Shown here: piece by piece, positions 42,054-51,452 of the stretch
How positions within the stretch are numbered: position 1 is the stretch's first letter
Layout: each line of letters opens with the position of its first letter
NCBI RefSeq assembly: GCF_000755145.1
Contig: NZ_CP009228.1
Coordinates: 1,845,694 to 1,909,693, forward strand
Length of the DNA stretch: 64,000 nt
Source of the DNA: Treponema putidum
GTDB lineage: Bacteria > Spirochaetota > Spirochaetia > Treponematales > Treponemataceae
Direction: 5' to 3'
Position numbers and translations under genes: made by a program
Notes under the pieces: model-generated
Told to the model about the DNA's origin: nothing
Databases searched by the model: none
Seen by the model: only the letters and a program-made list of their open reading frames with translations

Positions 42054-43478
42054 ATGGAACAATTTTTAAAAAATCTTACAGACTGGGTTTCTTCGGTTAA
42101 CGGATTTATCTGGGGCGTTTACTTCCTCATTCCGCTTCTATGCGGTACCGGTTTGTTTTTTACAATCCGGTTAGGAGGAGTACAGTTCACAAAATTCGGA
42201 GCCGGCTGGAAACGCCTTTTCGGTAACTTTTCTTTAAGCGGAGAAAAAGCCGGAAAACACGGTATGAGTTCTTTCCAAGCTGTTGCTACAGCAATTGCAG
42301 CACAGGTAGGAACGGGAAACCTTGTAGGTGCTATGACAGCCCTCATTATGGGCGGCCCCGGTGCTATTTTCTGGATGTGGCTTGCAGCTCTCGCAGGTAT
42401 GGCAACAAACTTTGCAGAAGCCTGTATTGCTCAAATTTACAAGACAAAAGATGATTCAGGCCAAACAGTAGGAGGCCCTGCATACTATATTTCCGCAGGT
42501 TTAAAAACCAAATGCGGAGAAGGCTTTTCAAAATTTCTTGCAGGTTTCTTTGCAATAGCAATCATCCTCGCCCTCGGTTTTATGGGCAATATGGTTCAAG
42601 CTAATTCAATTTCAGATGCTTTCCAAAACGCTTTCCATATTCCTACATGGATAACGGGTGCCGTTCTTGCAGTAATTGCCGGTATTATCTTCATGGGCGG
42701 TGTTAAGCGGATTGCTTCGGTTACCGAAAAAGTCGTTCCCCTTATGGCCATCGTTTACATTGTGGTCGGTCTTGTGGTCATTATCATCAATGCATCTCAG
42801 ATCCCCGAAATGTTTGCTATGATCTTTAAGGGTGCTTTTAATCCCAAAGCTGTTTGGGGCGGTGCACTCGGTTTCGGAATGGGAAGAGCTGTCCGCTACG
42901 GTGTTGCCCGAGGCCTTTTCTCGAATGAAGCAGGTATGGGTTCTACACCTCATGCTCATGCTGTTGCAGATGTAAAACATCCTGTGGAACAGGGCGTATT
43001 GGGTATTGTTGCCGTATTTATCGACACCTTTGTTGTTTTAAACATTACAGTATTTACCGTTTTGAGCTCAGGCGTTGTAAAATTTGAAGGCGGCGAACCT
43101 ACAATGAGGGGAATTAAGCTCGTTCAAGAAGCTTTTGCACAACACTTGTTCGGAACCACATTCGGCTATCTTTTCATTGCTATCTGTCTTTTCTTCTTTG
43201 CATTCTCTACAATTATCGGCTGGTACTACTTCGGAGAAACAAATATCAGATACTTATTCGGAACAAAAGGGCTTATTCCCTACCAGCTCCTAGTAGTTAT
43301 CTTCATTTTTGTCGGAAGCTTGCTTAAGATAGATTTGGTTTGGGAATTGACCGACTTCTTTAACGGAATCATGGTTATACCTAACCTTATAGCCTTGCTA
43401 TTACTAAGCGGAGCCGTTGCTAAGGTCTTAAAAGACTATAACAAGGGACTCCCATACGACGCAAGCCAGTATAAATAA
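42054..43478 (+). CDS. sodium:alanine/glycine symporter (AgcS family)
   Basis: A 474-residue membrane symporter with about 11 spans. Family signatures: SSFQAVATAIAAQVGTGNLVGAMTALIMGGPGAIFWMW, the RGLFSNEAGMGSTPHAHA loop and YYFGETNIRYLFG. These import alanine or glycine with Na+. It is followed by a strong terminator hairpin and then grdX, so glycine supply to glycine reductase is a reasonable role. The ATG is 13-14 bases after AGGAG, unusually far. Confidence 0.95.
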   Translation: MEQFLKNLTDWVSSVNGFIWGVYFLIPLLCGTGLFFTIRLGGVQFTKFGAGWKRLFGNFSLSGEKAGKHGMSSFQAVATAIAAQVGTGNLVGAMTALIMGGPGAIFWMWLAALAGMATNFAEACIAQIYKTKDDSGQTVGGPAYYISAGLKTKCGEGFSKFLAGFFAIAIILALGFMGNMVQANSISDAFQNAFHIPTWITGAVLAVIAGIIFMGGVKRIASVTEKVVPLMAIVYIVVGLVVIIINASQIPEMFAMIFKGAFNPKAVWGGALGFGMGRAVRYGVARGLFSNEAGMGSTPHAHAVADVKHPVEQGVLGIVAVFIDTFVVLNITVFTVLSSGVVKFEGGEPTMRGIKLVQEAFAQHLFGTTFGYLFIAICLFFFAFSTIIGWYYFGETNIRYLFGTKGLIPYQLLVVIFIFVGSLLKIDLVWELTDFFNGIMVIPNLIALLLLSGAVAKVLKDYNKGLPYDASQYK

Positions 43479-43485
43479 ACACTAA

Positions 43486-43509
43486 AAAGGGCAGCTTGAG
43501 CTGCCCTTT
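43486..43509 (+). terminator. rho-independent terminator after agcS
   Basis: AAAGGGCAGC-TTGA-GCTGCCCTTT, a perfect 10-bp stem with four-base loop, followed by ATCTTTACTTTTATTTT. Placed between agcS and grdX, it would lower but may not stop transcription into grdX. Confidence 0.85.
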
Positions 43510-43540
43510 ATCTTTACTTTTATTTTCCAAAACATAAGAT

Positions 43541-43936
43541 ATGCAAAAAGATTCAAAAACTAACAAAAGACTTATTATCACAAATAACCCTAAAGTTAAG
43601 ACTTTCTATGAAGAAGATAGAACGGGACTAAAAGACCGCTATGAGCTTAAATTTTTGGATTCAAGAGATGAAGTTTTTAAGACAGTAAGGGATTTGATCC
43701 ATTCCAACTGGAAGCTCTTAAACCATGCAATGGCAGGAAACATTCCGCTTCACAAGCACCCATACCGCAGCATGGCTTTGGAACAGCAGGAAAATCTTGA
43801 CACAAATTCCCTGATTCTGTGGGAATCGGCGATGGAACGTGTAAAAAGAGGTAAAATACCCGCCTATCCTGACGATGTATTGGAAGATTTTCAAGAACTG
43901 GATTATAATCTATTTTCGGGCTCGGTAAAATTTTAA
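43541..43936 (+). CDS. grdX: GrdX-family protein
   Basis: A 131-residue protein resembling GrdX: IITNNPKVKTFYEE at the start, then VRDLIHSNWKLLNHAMAGNIPLHKHPYRSMAL and the end IPAYPDDVLEDFQELDYNLF. GrdX accompanies glycine/betaine reductase gene clusters; its action is unknown. Here it stands alone behind a Na+/alanine-glycine symporter. No ribosome binding site is visible (AACATAAGAT before ATG). Confidence 0.75.
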   Translation: MQKDSKTNKRLIITNNPKVKTFYEEDRTGLKDRYELKFLDSRDEVFKTVRDLIHSNWKLLNHAMAGNIPLHKHPYRSMALEQQENLDTNSLILWESAMERVKRGKIPAYPDDVLEDFQELDYNLFSGSVKF

Positions 43937-43984
43937 CAACTATCTTAAATTCATTTATAAGCTGAAGGTGAGGCTTTGGCGAAT

Positions 43985-44797
43985 TTAAAAGAAAAGCCAC
44001 GAGCTTACATCATCGATGATTTTTGTTAAAATCATTGCATGTATTTCCTGTTTTTCAGATTCTACATATTCTTTCCATGAAGTGTGAGTATAATTTTTAT
44101 TGATTCTTGAACGCAATAGAAGAGATTTTTCTTTTAGTTCCTCTTCAGTTAATTTTGAATAGGCTTTTAAAACATTGACCACAAAATACGTACTTAGAGT
44201 TTTTATAAGGGTATTTTTAGCCGTATCCGATACTTTATTAAATAAAGCTGCACTTTTTTCGTATTCTTTCATCATTTGTAGGGAGAGAGCCGAATAAAAT
44301 ACAAGCCATTCACTTGATTCCGTATTTGAAACAGGCAAAGATGAGGTAAATTCAAAAACATCCTGATAGTCTCCCGAAATCATCTTAGCTGCAGCAAATT
44401 TTGGGCCTAATTTTATCAAATACTTATATTTATGTTCTTTTAAAAAGGAACATAACTTATTCATAGAAGAAAAATCTCCCAAAAGAATAAGAGATTCAGC
44501 TAAGAGTTTTGAATTTTTATAGTTTATTCTTTTTTTTGTATAAATTTTCATTTCAAGCAGGGAGGCGAGAGATGACCAATCTTCAGCCTCAATATAGTCA
44601 ATCAATGTCTTGTTTTTAAAAAAGAGGATATTTACAAACAGTATCAGAATAAAAAATACGGGACCGAAAAACCAGTTTGTCTTCCAAAATTCCCTCATAA
44701 ACGAACCGTCAGCATAAAACAAAGGCAGGAAAAAAACGGTAAACAATAATAAACTTAAGACGATATTAAATATAATAAATAGTACTTTTAATTTCAT
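43985..44797 (-). CDS. membrane protein with TPR-like helical C-terminus
   Basis: A 270-residue protein with two N-terminal spans (about 3-27 and 42-64) and a helical cytoplasmic or extracytoplasmic rest with paired helices like TPRs (WLVFYSALSLQMMKEYEKSAALFNKVS). No family recognised. ATG at 44797 follows AAGGATTTTAT; an earlier in-frame start at 44824 lies within likely promoter sequence. Divergent from the HD-GYP gene with 49 bases between. Confidence 0.75.
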   Translation of the reverse strand: MKLKVLFIIFNIVLSLLLFTVFFLPLFYADGSFMREFWKTNWFFGPVFFILILFVNILFFKNKTLIDYIEAEDWSSLASLLEMKIYTKKRINYKNSKLLAESLILLGDFSSMNKLCSFLKEHKYKYLIKLGPKFAAAKMISGDYQDVFEFTSSLPVSNTESSEWLVFYSALSLQMMKEYEKSAALFNKVSDTAKNTLIKTLSTYFVVNVLKAYSKLTEEELKEKSLLLRSRINKNYTHTSWKEYVESEKQEIHAMILTKIIDDVSSWLFF

Positions 44798-44846
44798 ATA
44801 AAATCCTTTATAATATATGTACATTATACTATAGGAGAGAAAATAA

Positions 44847-46040
44847 GTGAATACCTATAATGCCGACCATATAAAAGATTTATCATTTTTTAATAAAAAT
44901 GTTTATTTAGACAAGAAATTTTTGCTTTTAATCCCCGAAACGCCGCTTACGGCCGAGCTAAAAGCTATTTTAAGCGAGTGGGATTTTTCTCTCCTTTATT
45001 CCGACGGTGAACCATCAAGTTTTATGAGTTTTAGGACAAATAAGGCTGAATCTTCAGACAAGGACGTACTGGACTCGAGCAAGGAAAACGAAATTATTTC
45101 AGAAAAGCTAAAAAAGCAAAAAGAAATGATGGAAGAAATCGAAAATAAATTTTGGGATTTTTTACGATTTACGGATAAAATTTTTACCGATTATACTATG
45201 AAAAAAATCTTGGAGCCGCGTCTTATTTTTGATAAAGTAAAAGAGCTTTGCGATTTCGTAAAAAACGATAAAAAGCTAATCCTTCTTATAGAAATGCAAA
45301 AATACAGCTCTCCGACAAATTATCTTGTCATGCACTCCCTAAGATCTTCAATTTTTGCCATAATTATAGGAATTCAGCTAAAAATGCCTCCCCATAGACT
45401 AATAGAGCTGGGAGCAGCCTGTCTTTTACACGAAATAGGAATGTTTAGGCTTCCGCCTCAATACTATATGTATGATGCACCATTAAGCGAAGAAGGAAAA
45501 AAGGCCTTATTTACACATCCTGTTCTGTCCTATAATATTTTAAAAACCTCATCTTTTTCTTTGCCCATATGCTTAGCCGTATTGGAGCATCATGAAAGAG
45601 AGAATGGTATGGGCTATCCTAGGGGGCTTACAAAGGAAAAAATTTCAATGTATGGTAAAATAATAGCCGTTGCCTGTTCCTATGAAGCGGCTACTTCACC
45701 CCGTCCTTATAAGGAAGCTCAAGATGCCTCATCTGGTATTGTCGAAATGATAAAAAATGCTAACGGACAATATGATGAAACTATCTTAAAGGCTCTTCTT
45801 TATGCCCTGTCTTTTTATCCTGTCGGAATGTATGTTCATCTTTCTAATGGAAAAATTGCAAAAGTCATTGATGTAAATCCGAGCGATCCGCGCTTTCCGA
45901 TAGTTCAACTGTACGGTCAAACAGGGCCTACAGGAGAACCCGTAATAATACAGACTAAAGCAAGTACCGTAACCATAAAAAGACAGTTATCTAAAGAAGA
46001 ACTAAAAAATATTGACCGTAACTCAACTGCCTTATTTTAA
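44847..46040 (+). CDS. HD-GYP domain phosphohydrolase with altered HD motif
   Basis: A 397-residue protein. N-terminal ~150 residues contain a coiled coil (SEKLKKQKEMMEEIENKFWD). The HD-GYP domain (about 155-330) has VMHSLRSSIFA, LLHEIGMFRLPPQYY, THPVLSYNILKTS and EHHERENGMGYPRGLTKEKI. Normal HD-GYP has HDIGK where this has HEIGM, so metal binding may be altered. Such proteins break down c-di-GMP. The C-terminal YVHLSNGKIAKVIDVNPSDPRFP segment is typical of the group. Start GTG with TAGGAGAGAAAATAA. Confidence 0.85.
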   Translation: MNTYNADHIKDLSFFNKNVYLDKKFLLLIPETPLTAELKAILSEWDFSLLYSDGEPSSFMSFRTNKAESSDKDVLDSSKENEIISEKLKKQKEMMEEIENKFWDFLRFTDKIFTDYTMKKILEPRLIFDKVKELCDFVKNDKKLILLIEMQKYSSPTNYLVMHSLRSSIFAIIIGIQLKMPPHRLIELGAACLLHEIGMFRLPPQYYMYDAPLSEEGKKALFTHPVLSYNILKTSSFSLPICLAVLEHHERENGMGYPRGLTKEKISMYGKIIAVACSYEAATSPRPYKEAQDASSGIVEMIKNANGQYDETILKALLYALSFYPVGMYVHLSNGKIAKVIDVNPSDPRFPIVQLYGQTGPTGEPVIIQTKASTVTIKRQLSKEELKNIDRNSTALF

Positions 46041-46541
46041 AATTACCCAAGTGGAGCCGGTTCCGCCATCTGCATTTTTCGGATGGCCGGTTTCGCCTGC
46101 TCTTTTATGCTTTTCAAGATAGGAACGGACAAATGGTGCCAAGACTGCTCCTCCGTCTGAATGATTCCCCTTGCCATGTATAATCAAAATTTTTTTTAAG
46201 CCTTTTCGTATCGAATTTTCAAAAAAGATATTTAACGCAGCTTCGGCTTCATCACAGGTCATACCGTGTAAATCGATTTCGTCCTCATATCTCATATCCC
46301 GCAATATTTTTCGTTCCCTTGCGTAATCTATTTTGTTCAAAGATTCTTGAGCATCTTTATCTTCAGTGCCGTACCGTCTTAACCAGAGTTCCATAGGATT
46401 AATCTTTTTTTTATTTTCTTCGCTTATGAGTGTTTTATGATTTTTTTTATTTGAACGCTCATCTTTTTTTATCTGTTTTTTTCCATAAGGTTTTCCTGAA
46501 ATTCTATCCCATTCATCTAAAATATCACCGAAATTACTCAT
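46032..46541 (-). CDS. Smr-domain protein
   Basis: A 169-residue protein: a basic linker N-terminus (KKQIKKDERSNKKNHK) and a C-terminal Smr domain with DEIDLHGMTCDEAEAAL, ILIIHGKGNHSDGGAVLAPFVRSYL, as in MutS2/YdaL small MutS-related proteins that nick DNA or RNA. It lies 10 bases downstream of the full-length batD frame, last gene of that operon, and overlaps the convergent HD-GYP gene end by 9 bases. AGGAG precedes the ATG. Confidence 0.87.
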   Translation of the reverse strand: MSNFGDILDEWDRISGKPYGKKQIKKDERSNKKNHKTLISEENKKKINPMELWLRRYGTEDKDAQESLNKIDYARERKILRDMRYEDEIDLHGMTCDEAEAALNIFFENSIRKGLKKILIIHGKGNHSDGGAVLAPFVRSYLEKHKRAGETGHPKNADGGTGSTWVILK

Positions 46542-46550
46542 GCAAATCTC

Positions 46551-47991
46551 CTAATCCGTTATAATAAATTCGCTCTTTTTTTGCCAGCCGCCCGTACCGT
46601 CTCTCTTTTCAACAAAAAACCATTCAGAAGTTTTTTGCTTTATAATAACCGTTTCTCCTATTTGCAAGGAGCTTACTATCGCTCCGTTTTTTTTCAGGGA
46701 TATGATAAACCACAGATTCTTCGTCATAGCCGGTAGGGCGGTAAACGGCTCTTTCATATTGTCCCAAATAAAAAAAGAGAAGTGCAGAAACAAAAATAAA
46801 ACAAACTATCAAAAGAGTCTTAAGCCGATTTTTTTTCTTCTTAAAGCATATAATAAAATATACTTCGGCCGCCAATAAAATAAAAAGTAAGGGCCATAAT
46901 ATTTTTTTAAAAATTGCAGACCTGACAGTAAAGCTTTCCTTTAAATTCAAGTCTTTTTCATATTCAAGCCTCTTAGCTTTTTCTTGTCCCGAAAAAAGGC
47001 TGTTGGCTTCTTTTACACGCAGTTGAGCGATTATCAAGGCTTTTGATATTTTTTCATCAAAATTTTTTTTATGATTGTCGGAAACGTTTTGGGCTGCCGA
47101 ACTATCCTTAACCTCCAAAGCGGATTTTAAACTTTCATAAGCTTTTTTTTCGTCATCGCTTATTTTTTCTTGTTCAAGTCTTCCCTCTATTACATTTACT
47201 TTTTGCTCTCTAATATAAATTTTACGTGAACTTTTTGATTCGGAAGTAATACTTATTTGAGGTATGGGAAGACTTATCTCACCGGTTTTTAAAGGTGTCC
47301 AAAAAAAACAAGAGACGGCTTTCCAACCTAATTCTTTAATATCGATATTATTTTTAATATTATCGGTATCCTCCAAAATGGAATTTTCAGGAGCTTGGCA
47401 GTTTATATCCAAACCGGAAGGTTTACCGTCTCTGCTAAAGTAATCATAAAAAAAGCCTGCCAAAACTATAAGATATTTTTTCCCCTGCACAATTTTTTCC
47501 ACAGGGGAATATGAAACTGCATCCAATATTTTCCATTTGAATATCGTATCTTTTGATAGAGCAGGGGGCTCTACTTGAATAGAAAAATTTTTAAGTTTTG
47601 TTCGGCTGTTTCCTAAAGATAGATAGGGAACAAGTCCAAAGGTTCCGATTTTTTTTAATTTATATTTGTTTGTAATTAGAATCCCGCCATATAATGAATT
47701 TACAGCCGAATCTAAAAATTCAAGAACTTCTTCATCATCCACAATAATAAGTTTAGGTATATCGGCATAGCCGGCGTAGCCGGCAGAGCTATGATAATGG
47801 AACGAAGAGTCATCTAATTTTATTTTTATTTCAAAAACAGAATCTATAAACAAAGGGCTTGAAGAAAATGACAACTGTGCATCTTCTTCTATTCCGGCAT
47901 GAGCAAAGCTGAAACAAAAAAATAAAAGAAAAAATGCTATCAATAATCGAATGCCTGAGATTGATTGTTTTCTTGCTCTTTCTTTTGCCAT
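46551..47991 (-). pseudogene. batD: BatD-like protein with C-terminal SH3 domain, split by a one-base frameshift
   Basis: Uninterrupted frame 46624-47991 (455 aa): signal peptide (RLLIAFFLLFFCFSFAHA), BatD-type beta domains, two late membrane spans. After VVYHIPEKK it ends abnormally in DSKLLANRRNGYYKAKNF. Another frame supplies NGAIVSSLQIGETVIIKQK... to WQKKSEFIITD with stop at 46551, an SH3-like end that fits BatD/BatE layout. One A less in the A8 run (46687-46694) joins them. ATG at 47991 follows AGGAG by 8 bases and overlaps batC by 52 bases. Either a true mutation, phase variation, slippage or sequence error. Confidence 0.75.
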
Positions 47992-48554
47992 TGCTCTTTC
48001 TCCTTTTTTCGTATCAAATTTAAAATAGTTTTTTCTTGTAAACTGTCTTCTTTATTTTCTATGACAGCCGGACCTTGACTATTAATAGGTTTATCTTTTT
48101 CTCTTTTTTGATAGCGCTTACTCAATTCAAAATTAATTTTAGCATCAACACTATCCGGTTCAAGTTCAAGAGATTTTCTAAAAAGAATTACAGCTTTCTC
48201 ATAGTCTTGATTTTTAAATGCAATTATTCCTTTTTGATAATAAATATAGGAATCCAATCTTTTATCATTATTTTCATTTATTTTTTCAAAGCGGGAAAGA
48301 GCCGAAGCATCTTCATTTTGCATAAGATAGATTGAACCGATTGCAAATTCCGAATAGTCTTTTATTTTTTCATCTTTAATTTCTTCACTTAAATCCATTG
48401 AGTCAAAAAATTTTGATGCAGCCTTGTTCCAGTTGTTTTGTTTCCATGCAATATATCCCGATAGAAAATCGAGTCTGGCCTTATCGCCTTTACTGCATGC
48501 GGAGATCAATAAAACAAGAAAAATTATATAGACTATTTTATTTATTTTTACCAT
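47940..48554 (-). CDS. batC: BatC-like TPR lipoprotein
   Basis: A 204-residue protein. The ATG at 48554 gives a lipoprotein signal with LLISACSKGD (cysteine near residue 20) and follows GGAG at 10 bases. TPR helices: LSGYIAWKQNNWNKAASKFF, YYQKGIIAFKNQDYEKAVILFRKSLELEPD. The C-terminus is charged and Q-rich. In the Bat operon, TPR proteins stand with the vWA proteins BatA and BatB, which gives the name; it overlaps both neighbours by 17 and 52 bases. Confidence 0.78.
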   Translation of the reverse strand: MVKINKIVYIIFLVLLISACSKGDKARLDFLSGYIAWKQNNWNKAASKFFDSMDLSEEIKDEKIKDYSEFAIGSIYLMQNEDASALSRFEKINENNDKRLDSYIYYQKGIIAFKNQDYEKAVILFRKSLELEPDSVDAKINFELSKRYQKREKDKPINSQGPAVIENKEDSLQEKTILNLIRKKEKEQWQKKEQENNQSQAFDY

Positions 48555-49524
48555 AAATAGACACTCCGCCCAAACATAAAAAAATAAAAGCAAGTAAAAG
48601 CATTTCAAAATTTCTTTTTACCGGTTCCTGTATATAAACCATTTTTTCCACACCCTCTATTCCGGTATCGATTATTTTTAAAATACTTTCTATAGAACCC
48701 GAACTTAAAGCTGAAATATACATACTATCGCCGCCTGCCGCTTTTGCAGCTTTTTGTAAAAACTCTTCTTCCAATCGTGCATCCTTTAATTGGGTATTTC
48801 CCTTTTCATCAACTACTCTTATTTTACTGTCTTCAAGGGTACCGAATCCCACAATAATGAGAAGCACATCCGTCTTTTTGATTTTTTCTGCGGCGTGTAA
48901 AAGAGAGCCTGTAGTTTCCCCGCCGTCCGTGCATAAAATTATTATTTTTGAATTTCCCCTGTTCTCCCCAAAAGAATCCAAAGCCCGTAATACTCCTGCT
49001 TCAAGGTTTGTCCCTGCGGAAGAAAGGATTAACGGAGACAGGGCATCTATTGCAGAGGACAGTGCATTTTTTTCAAAGCTTAACGGAACAGATAAAACTC
49101 CGTCACCCTTTGTAATTACAAGTCCAACTGCAGGCTCAGTATGCCCTGTATTCCCTGCTGAGGTTTTATGCATTTTTTCCAGCAGTATTTTTAAAAATTT
49201 TCTTTGTACCGCAATGCGGCTGGGCTGAATATCCTGAAGGCTCATACTTTTTGAAATATCGGAAACAAGCATAACCGATACTCCTCTGCGTCTTACCGAA
49301 ATAGGTTTAGCCCCCCAAAGGGGACAGGCTAAACCCAAAACCAAAAAAATCCAAGCAAGAGAAAAAAACAATGCCCTTGTCTTAGCCTTTTTGATTATTT
49401 TTTTTAAATTTTCCAAACTTAAATAAGCTTTTTTTATCTTTTTTAAGTTTATATAAAAAATGAACCAAACAGGAAGTAAAAATATAATCAAAAATAAATA
49501 TGCAGGGTTTTCAAAACTTATCAT
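48538..49524 (-). CDS. batB: BatB, von Willebrand factor A domain membrane protein
   Basis: A 328-residue protein: two N-terminal spans, a vWA domain with MIDAS residues DISKSMSLQD and CTDGGETTG, and a C-terminal span (FEMLLLAFIFLCLGGVSIYG). BatB with BatA forms a membrane complex linked to aerotolerance or stress in Bacteroides and spirochaetes. ATG at 49524 follows GAGGG by 7 bases; an in-frame TTG/ATG at 49560 has none. Overlaps batA by 4 bases. Confidence 0.86.
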   Translation of the reverse strand: MISFENPAYLFLIIFLLPVWFIFYINLKKIKKAYLSLENLKKIIKKAKTRALFFSLAWIFLVLGLACPLWGAKPISVRRRGVSVMLVSDISKSMSLQDIQPSRIAVQRKFLKILLEKMHKTSAGNTGHTEPAVGLVITKGDGVLSVPLSFEKNALSSAIDALSPLILSSAGTNLEAGVLRALDSFGENRGNSKIIILCTDGGETTGSLLHAAEKIKKTDVLLIIVGFGTLEDSKIRVVDEKGNTQLKDARLEEEFLQKAAKAAGGDSMYISALSSGSIESILKIIDTGIEGVEKMVYIQEPVKRNFEMLLLAFIFLCLGGVSIYGKNK

Positions 49525-50518
49525 AGATATACCCTCATAAAAATTCTGCGTAAAAGCCATGCAAAAGCAAAAGAAAATATTGAGGCGGATAAAAAATAAA
49601 CATATAAATTTTCTTCGATTATCTGTGTAAAATTTGACTGTGCAGAAGGGATTTGCTTGGACATAGTATTAAATATATTTTCAAGCATCTCAGGTGAAGA
49701 GGCGGAGGCATATTTTCCGTTTCCGTATTGAGCTGTTTTTTTTAACTCAAGCTCATCGAACTTAGAAAAAATAGAACCTGAGTAAGTTTTTCCTGTTTTT
49801 CGATCCGTATATTCCAAAGTAGTATATCCCGCACTTCCTATTCCTATAACATAAAAGCCGATGTTTTTATTTACTAAAGATGTTGCAGCAGTTTTCGGAT
49901 TAATTTCTCCCGTATTATTTTCGCCGTCAGTAAGTAAAATAATATATGAAGAGTTGAATTTACTTCTTGTCATATAGGCTGAAGAAACTGCAAGTCCCAT
50001 GCCGATTGCCGTTCCGTCTCCCAATTCTCCTATACTTAAAGAATTAAGGCGCGATAAAAACACCTTATGGTCAATTGTAGGAGGAACAATTAGAGCTGCA
50101 GAACTTGATAAAGCAGCCAAGCCGAAAGAATCTCCCGGATACTTTGCAACAAATTTTCTTATAATTTTTTTTGCACTTTCGATTCTTGTTTCTCCGTTCA
50201 TATCCTTTGCAGCCATCGAAGGACTTATGTCCAATAAAAACATAATCGAACTTCCTGCATCGGTATACATTTGTTTATTTTTAAAAATAACAGGCTCTGA
50301 TAAAGTTATTATCAAAAATATAATTCCGCAATACCAAAGAAAATAAGATAAAAAATTCCCGAATTCCATTAGTTTATTTTTTTTGGAAAAAGCCCTTTCC
50401 AATTTACCAAATTTAAATTTAACTCGGGACTTTGCATCAGTCCGTTTTTTTTTAATATAAAAAAGAAAGGGAAAAGTAATAGCAATAAAAACACGATAGG
50501 GTGGTTAAAACTAATCAT
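49521..50518 (-). pseudogene. batA: BatA, vWA membrane protein, split by a one-base frameshift
   Basis: Frame 49521-50402 encodes most of the vWA protein: span YFLWYCGIIFLIITLSEPV, MIDAS LLDISPSMAAKD, LTDGENNTG and a C-terminal span. It lacks the usual first membrane helix. A separate start ATG at 50518, overlapping the preceding gene's stop, encodes MISFNHPIVFLLLLLFPFFFI, the expected first helix, and reaches an A9 run at 50445-50453. One more A would join both parts in frame as KKKRTDAKSRVKFKFGKLERAF. So batA is interrupted, phase variable or mis-sequenced. Confidence 0.78.
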
Positions 50519-51452
50519 CTTCACCTTCTTGTATTCTTATCTTTATTTTTGTTTTTTGTTTTGAATTTATAATTTTTTGAATTTCGGATTCGGCTATTTT
50601 CATAAGTTTAAAAGTTTGATTAAAAAAATACATGCTTTCCATTTCAAAGTTTATTTTTGTAATGTCCGTACCCCCGAAACGGATAGCTTGGAGTTTAAAA
50701 AAAAGTTTTTCAAATTCAAAGTAAACACCGTATGTATTTTTAAATTTTGTTTTAAGTCTTTCCAACATTTCCGAGTAGGTAAGGCTGTCCCCTTCATCCG
50801 ATTTTACAACCTGTTCAGATTCAGTCAAGCTGAAGCAATACTTTCTAAAAACAAATTCAAACTTTTTTAACCAATCTTTTCTTTTTGCAATCATTTCAAG
50901 ATTATCGGAAGAAGAAACGGAAGAGATTTGCCGCTTTAGCCTTTTTAAAGCTTTATTCAATGTTCTGATTCTTAGTCTTTGAGCTTTCGAAAAAGAATAA
51001 ACAAAAAAACGTTTTCTTATTGTAGAAAAAATCATTATAAAACTAAAAATAAGTACACCGCTCACAGAAGCGATGAGATAAAGCAAATAACTTGTACCCG
51101 GAATTAAAATAGGAGGACGCGGAGGCTGTATAACCTCCACCTTTGCAGTCTCCAATATTGAAGAAATAAAAACTTGAGGAATGGCATCGTAAATACCTGC
51201 CTCAGTCAAGGGAGGAAAAGAAATAGCACCTGTTTCCCATGGAGTAAAACTTATGGATATGTATTCTTTTTTTTCCTGTTTTTTAATTTGAATGGACGTT
51301 ATATCCATAAAAACATTTTGTTTTATTTTATTAACTTTGAAATATCCGGACATTAAAATAGAAGGGTCAAAAGATTTCAAAGAATCTATAGGAAATAAAA
51401 ATTCTGCGGAGTCGCCGACAAATACTTGTTGAGGAATTAAAATGCCTTCCAT
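50511..51452 (-). CDS. Bat-operon membrane protein of unknown family
   Basis: A 313-residue protein. Residues 1-120 are beta-rich and extracytoplasmic-like (LIPQQVFVGDSAEFLFPID), with proline run QPPRPPILIPGTSY, then one span (LLYLIASVSGVLIFSFIMIF) and a long helical, basic C-terminal part. No cleavable signal. The layout resembles DUF4381/BatD-type accessory proteins found between DUF58 and BatA. It overlaps its upstream DUF58 gene by 16 bases and its stop overlaps the batA start. Confidence 0.72.
   Translation of the reverse strand: MEGILIPQQVFVGDSAEFLFPIDSLKSFDPSILMSGYFKVNKIKQNVFMDITSIQIKKQEKKEYISISFTPWETGAISFPPLTEAGIYDAIPQVFISSILETAKVEVIQPPRPPILIPGTSYLLYLIASVSGVLIFSFIMIFSTIRKRFFVYSFSKAQRLRIRTLNKALKRLKRQISSVSSSDNLEMIAKRKDWLKKFEFVFRKYCFSLTESEQVVKSDEGDSLTYSEMLERLKTKFKNTYGVYFEFEKLFFKLQAIRFGGTDITKINFEMESMYFFNQTFKLMKIAESEIQKIINSKQKTKIKIRIQEGEDD

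Noticed and set aside
43677-44000. Minus-strand frame opposite grdX
   Set aside because: It overlaps grdX entirely, which has recognisable family motifs on the plus strand.
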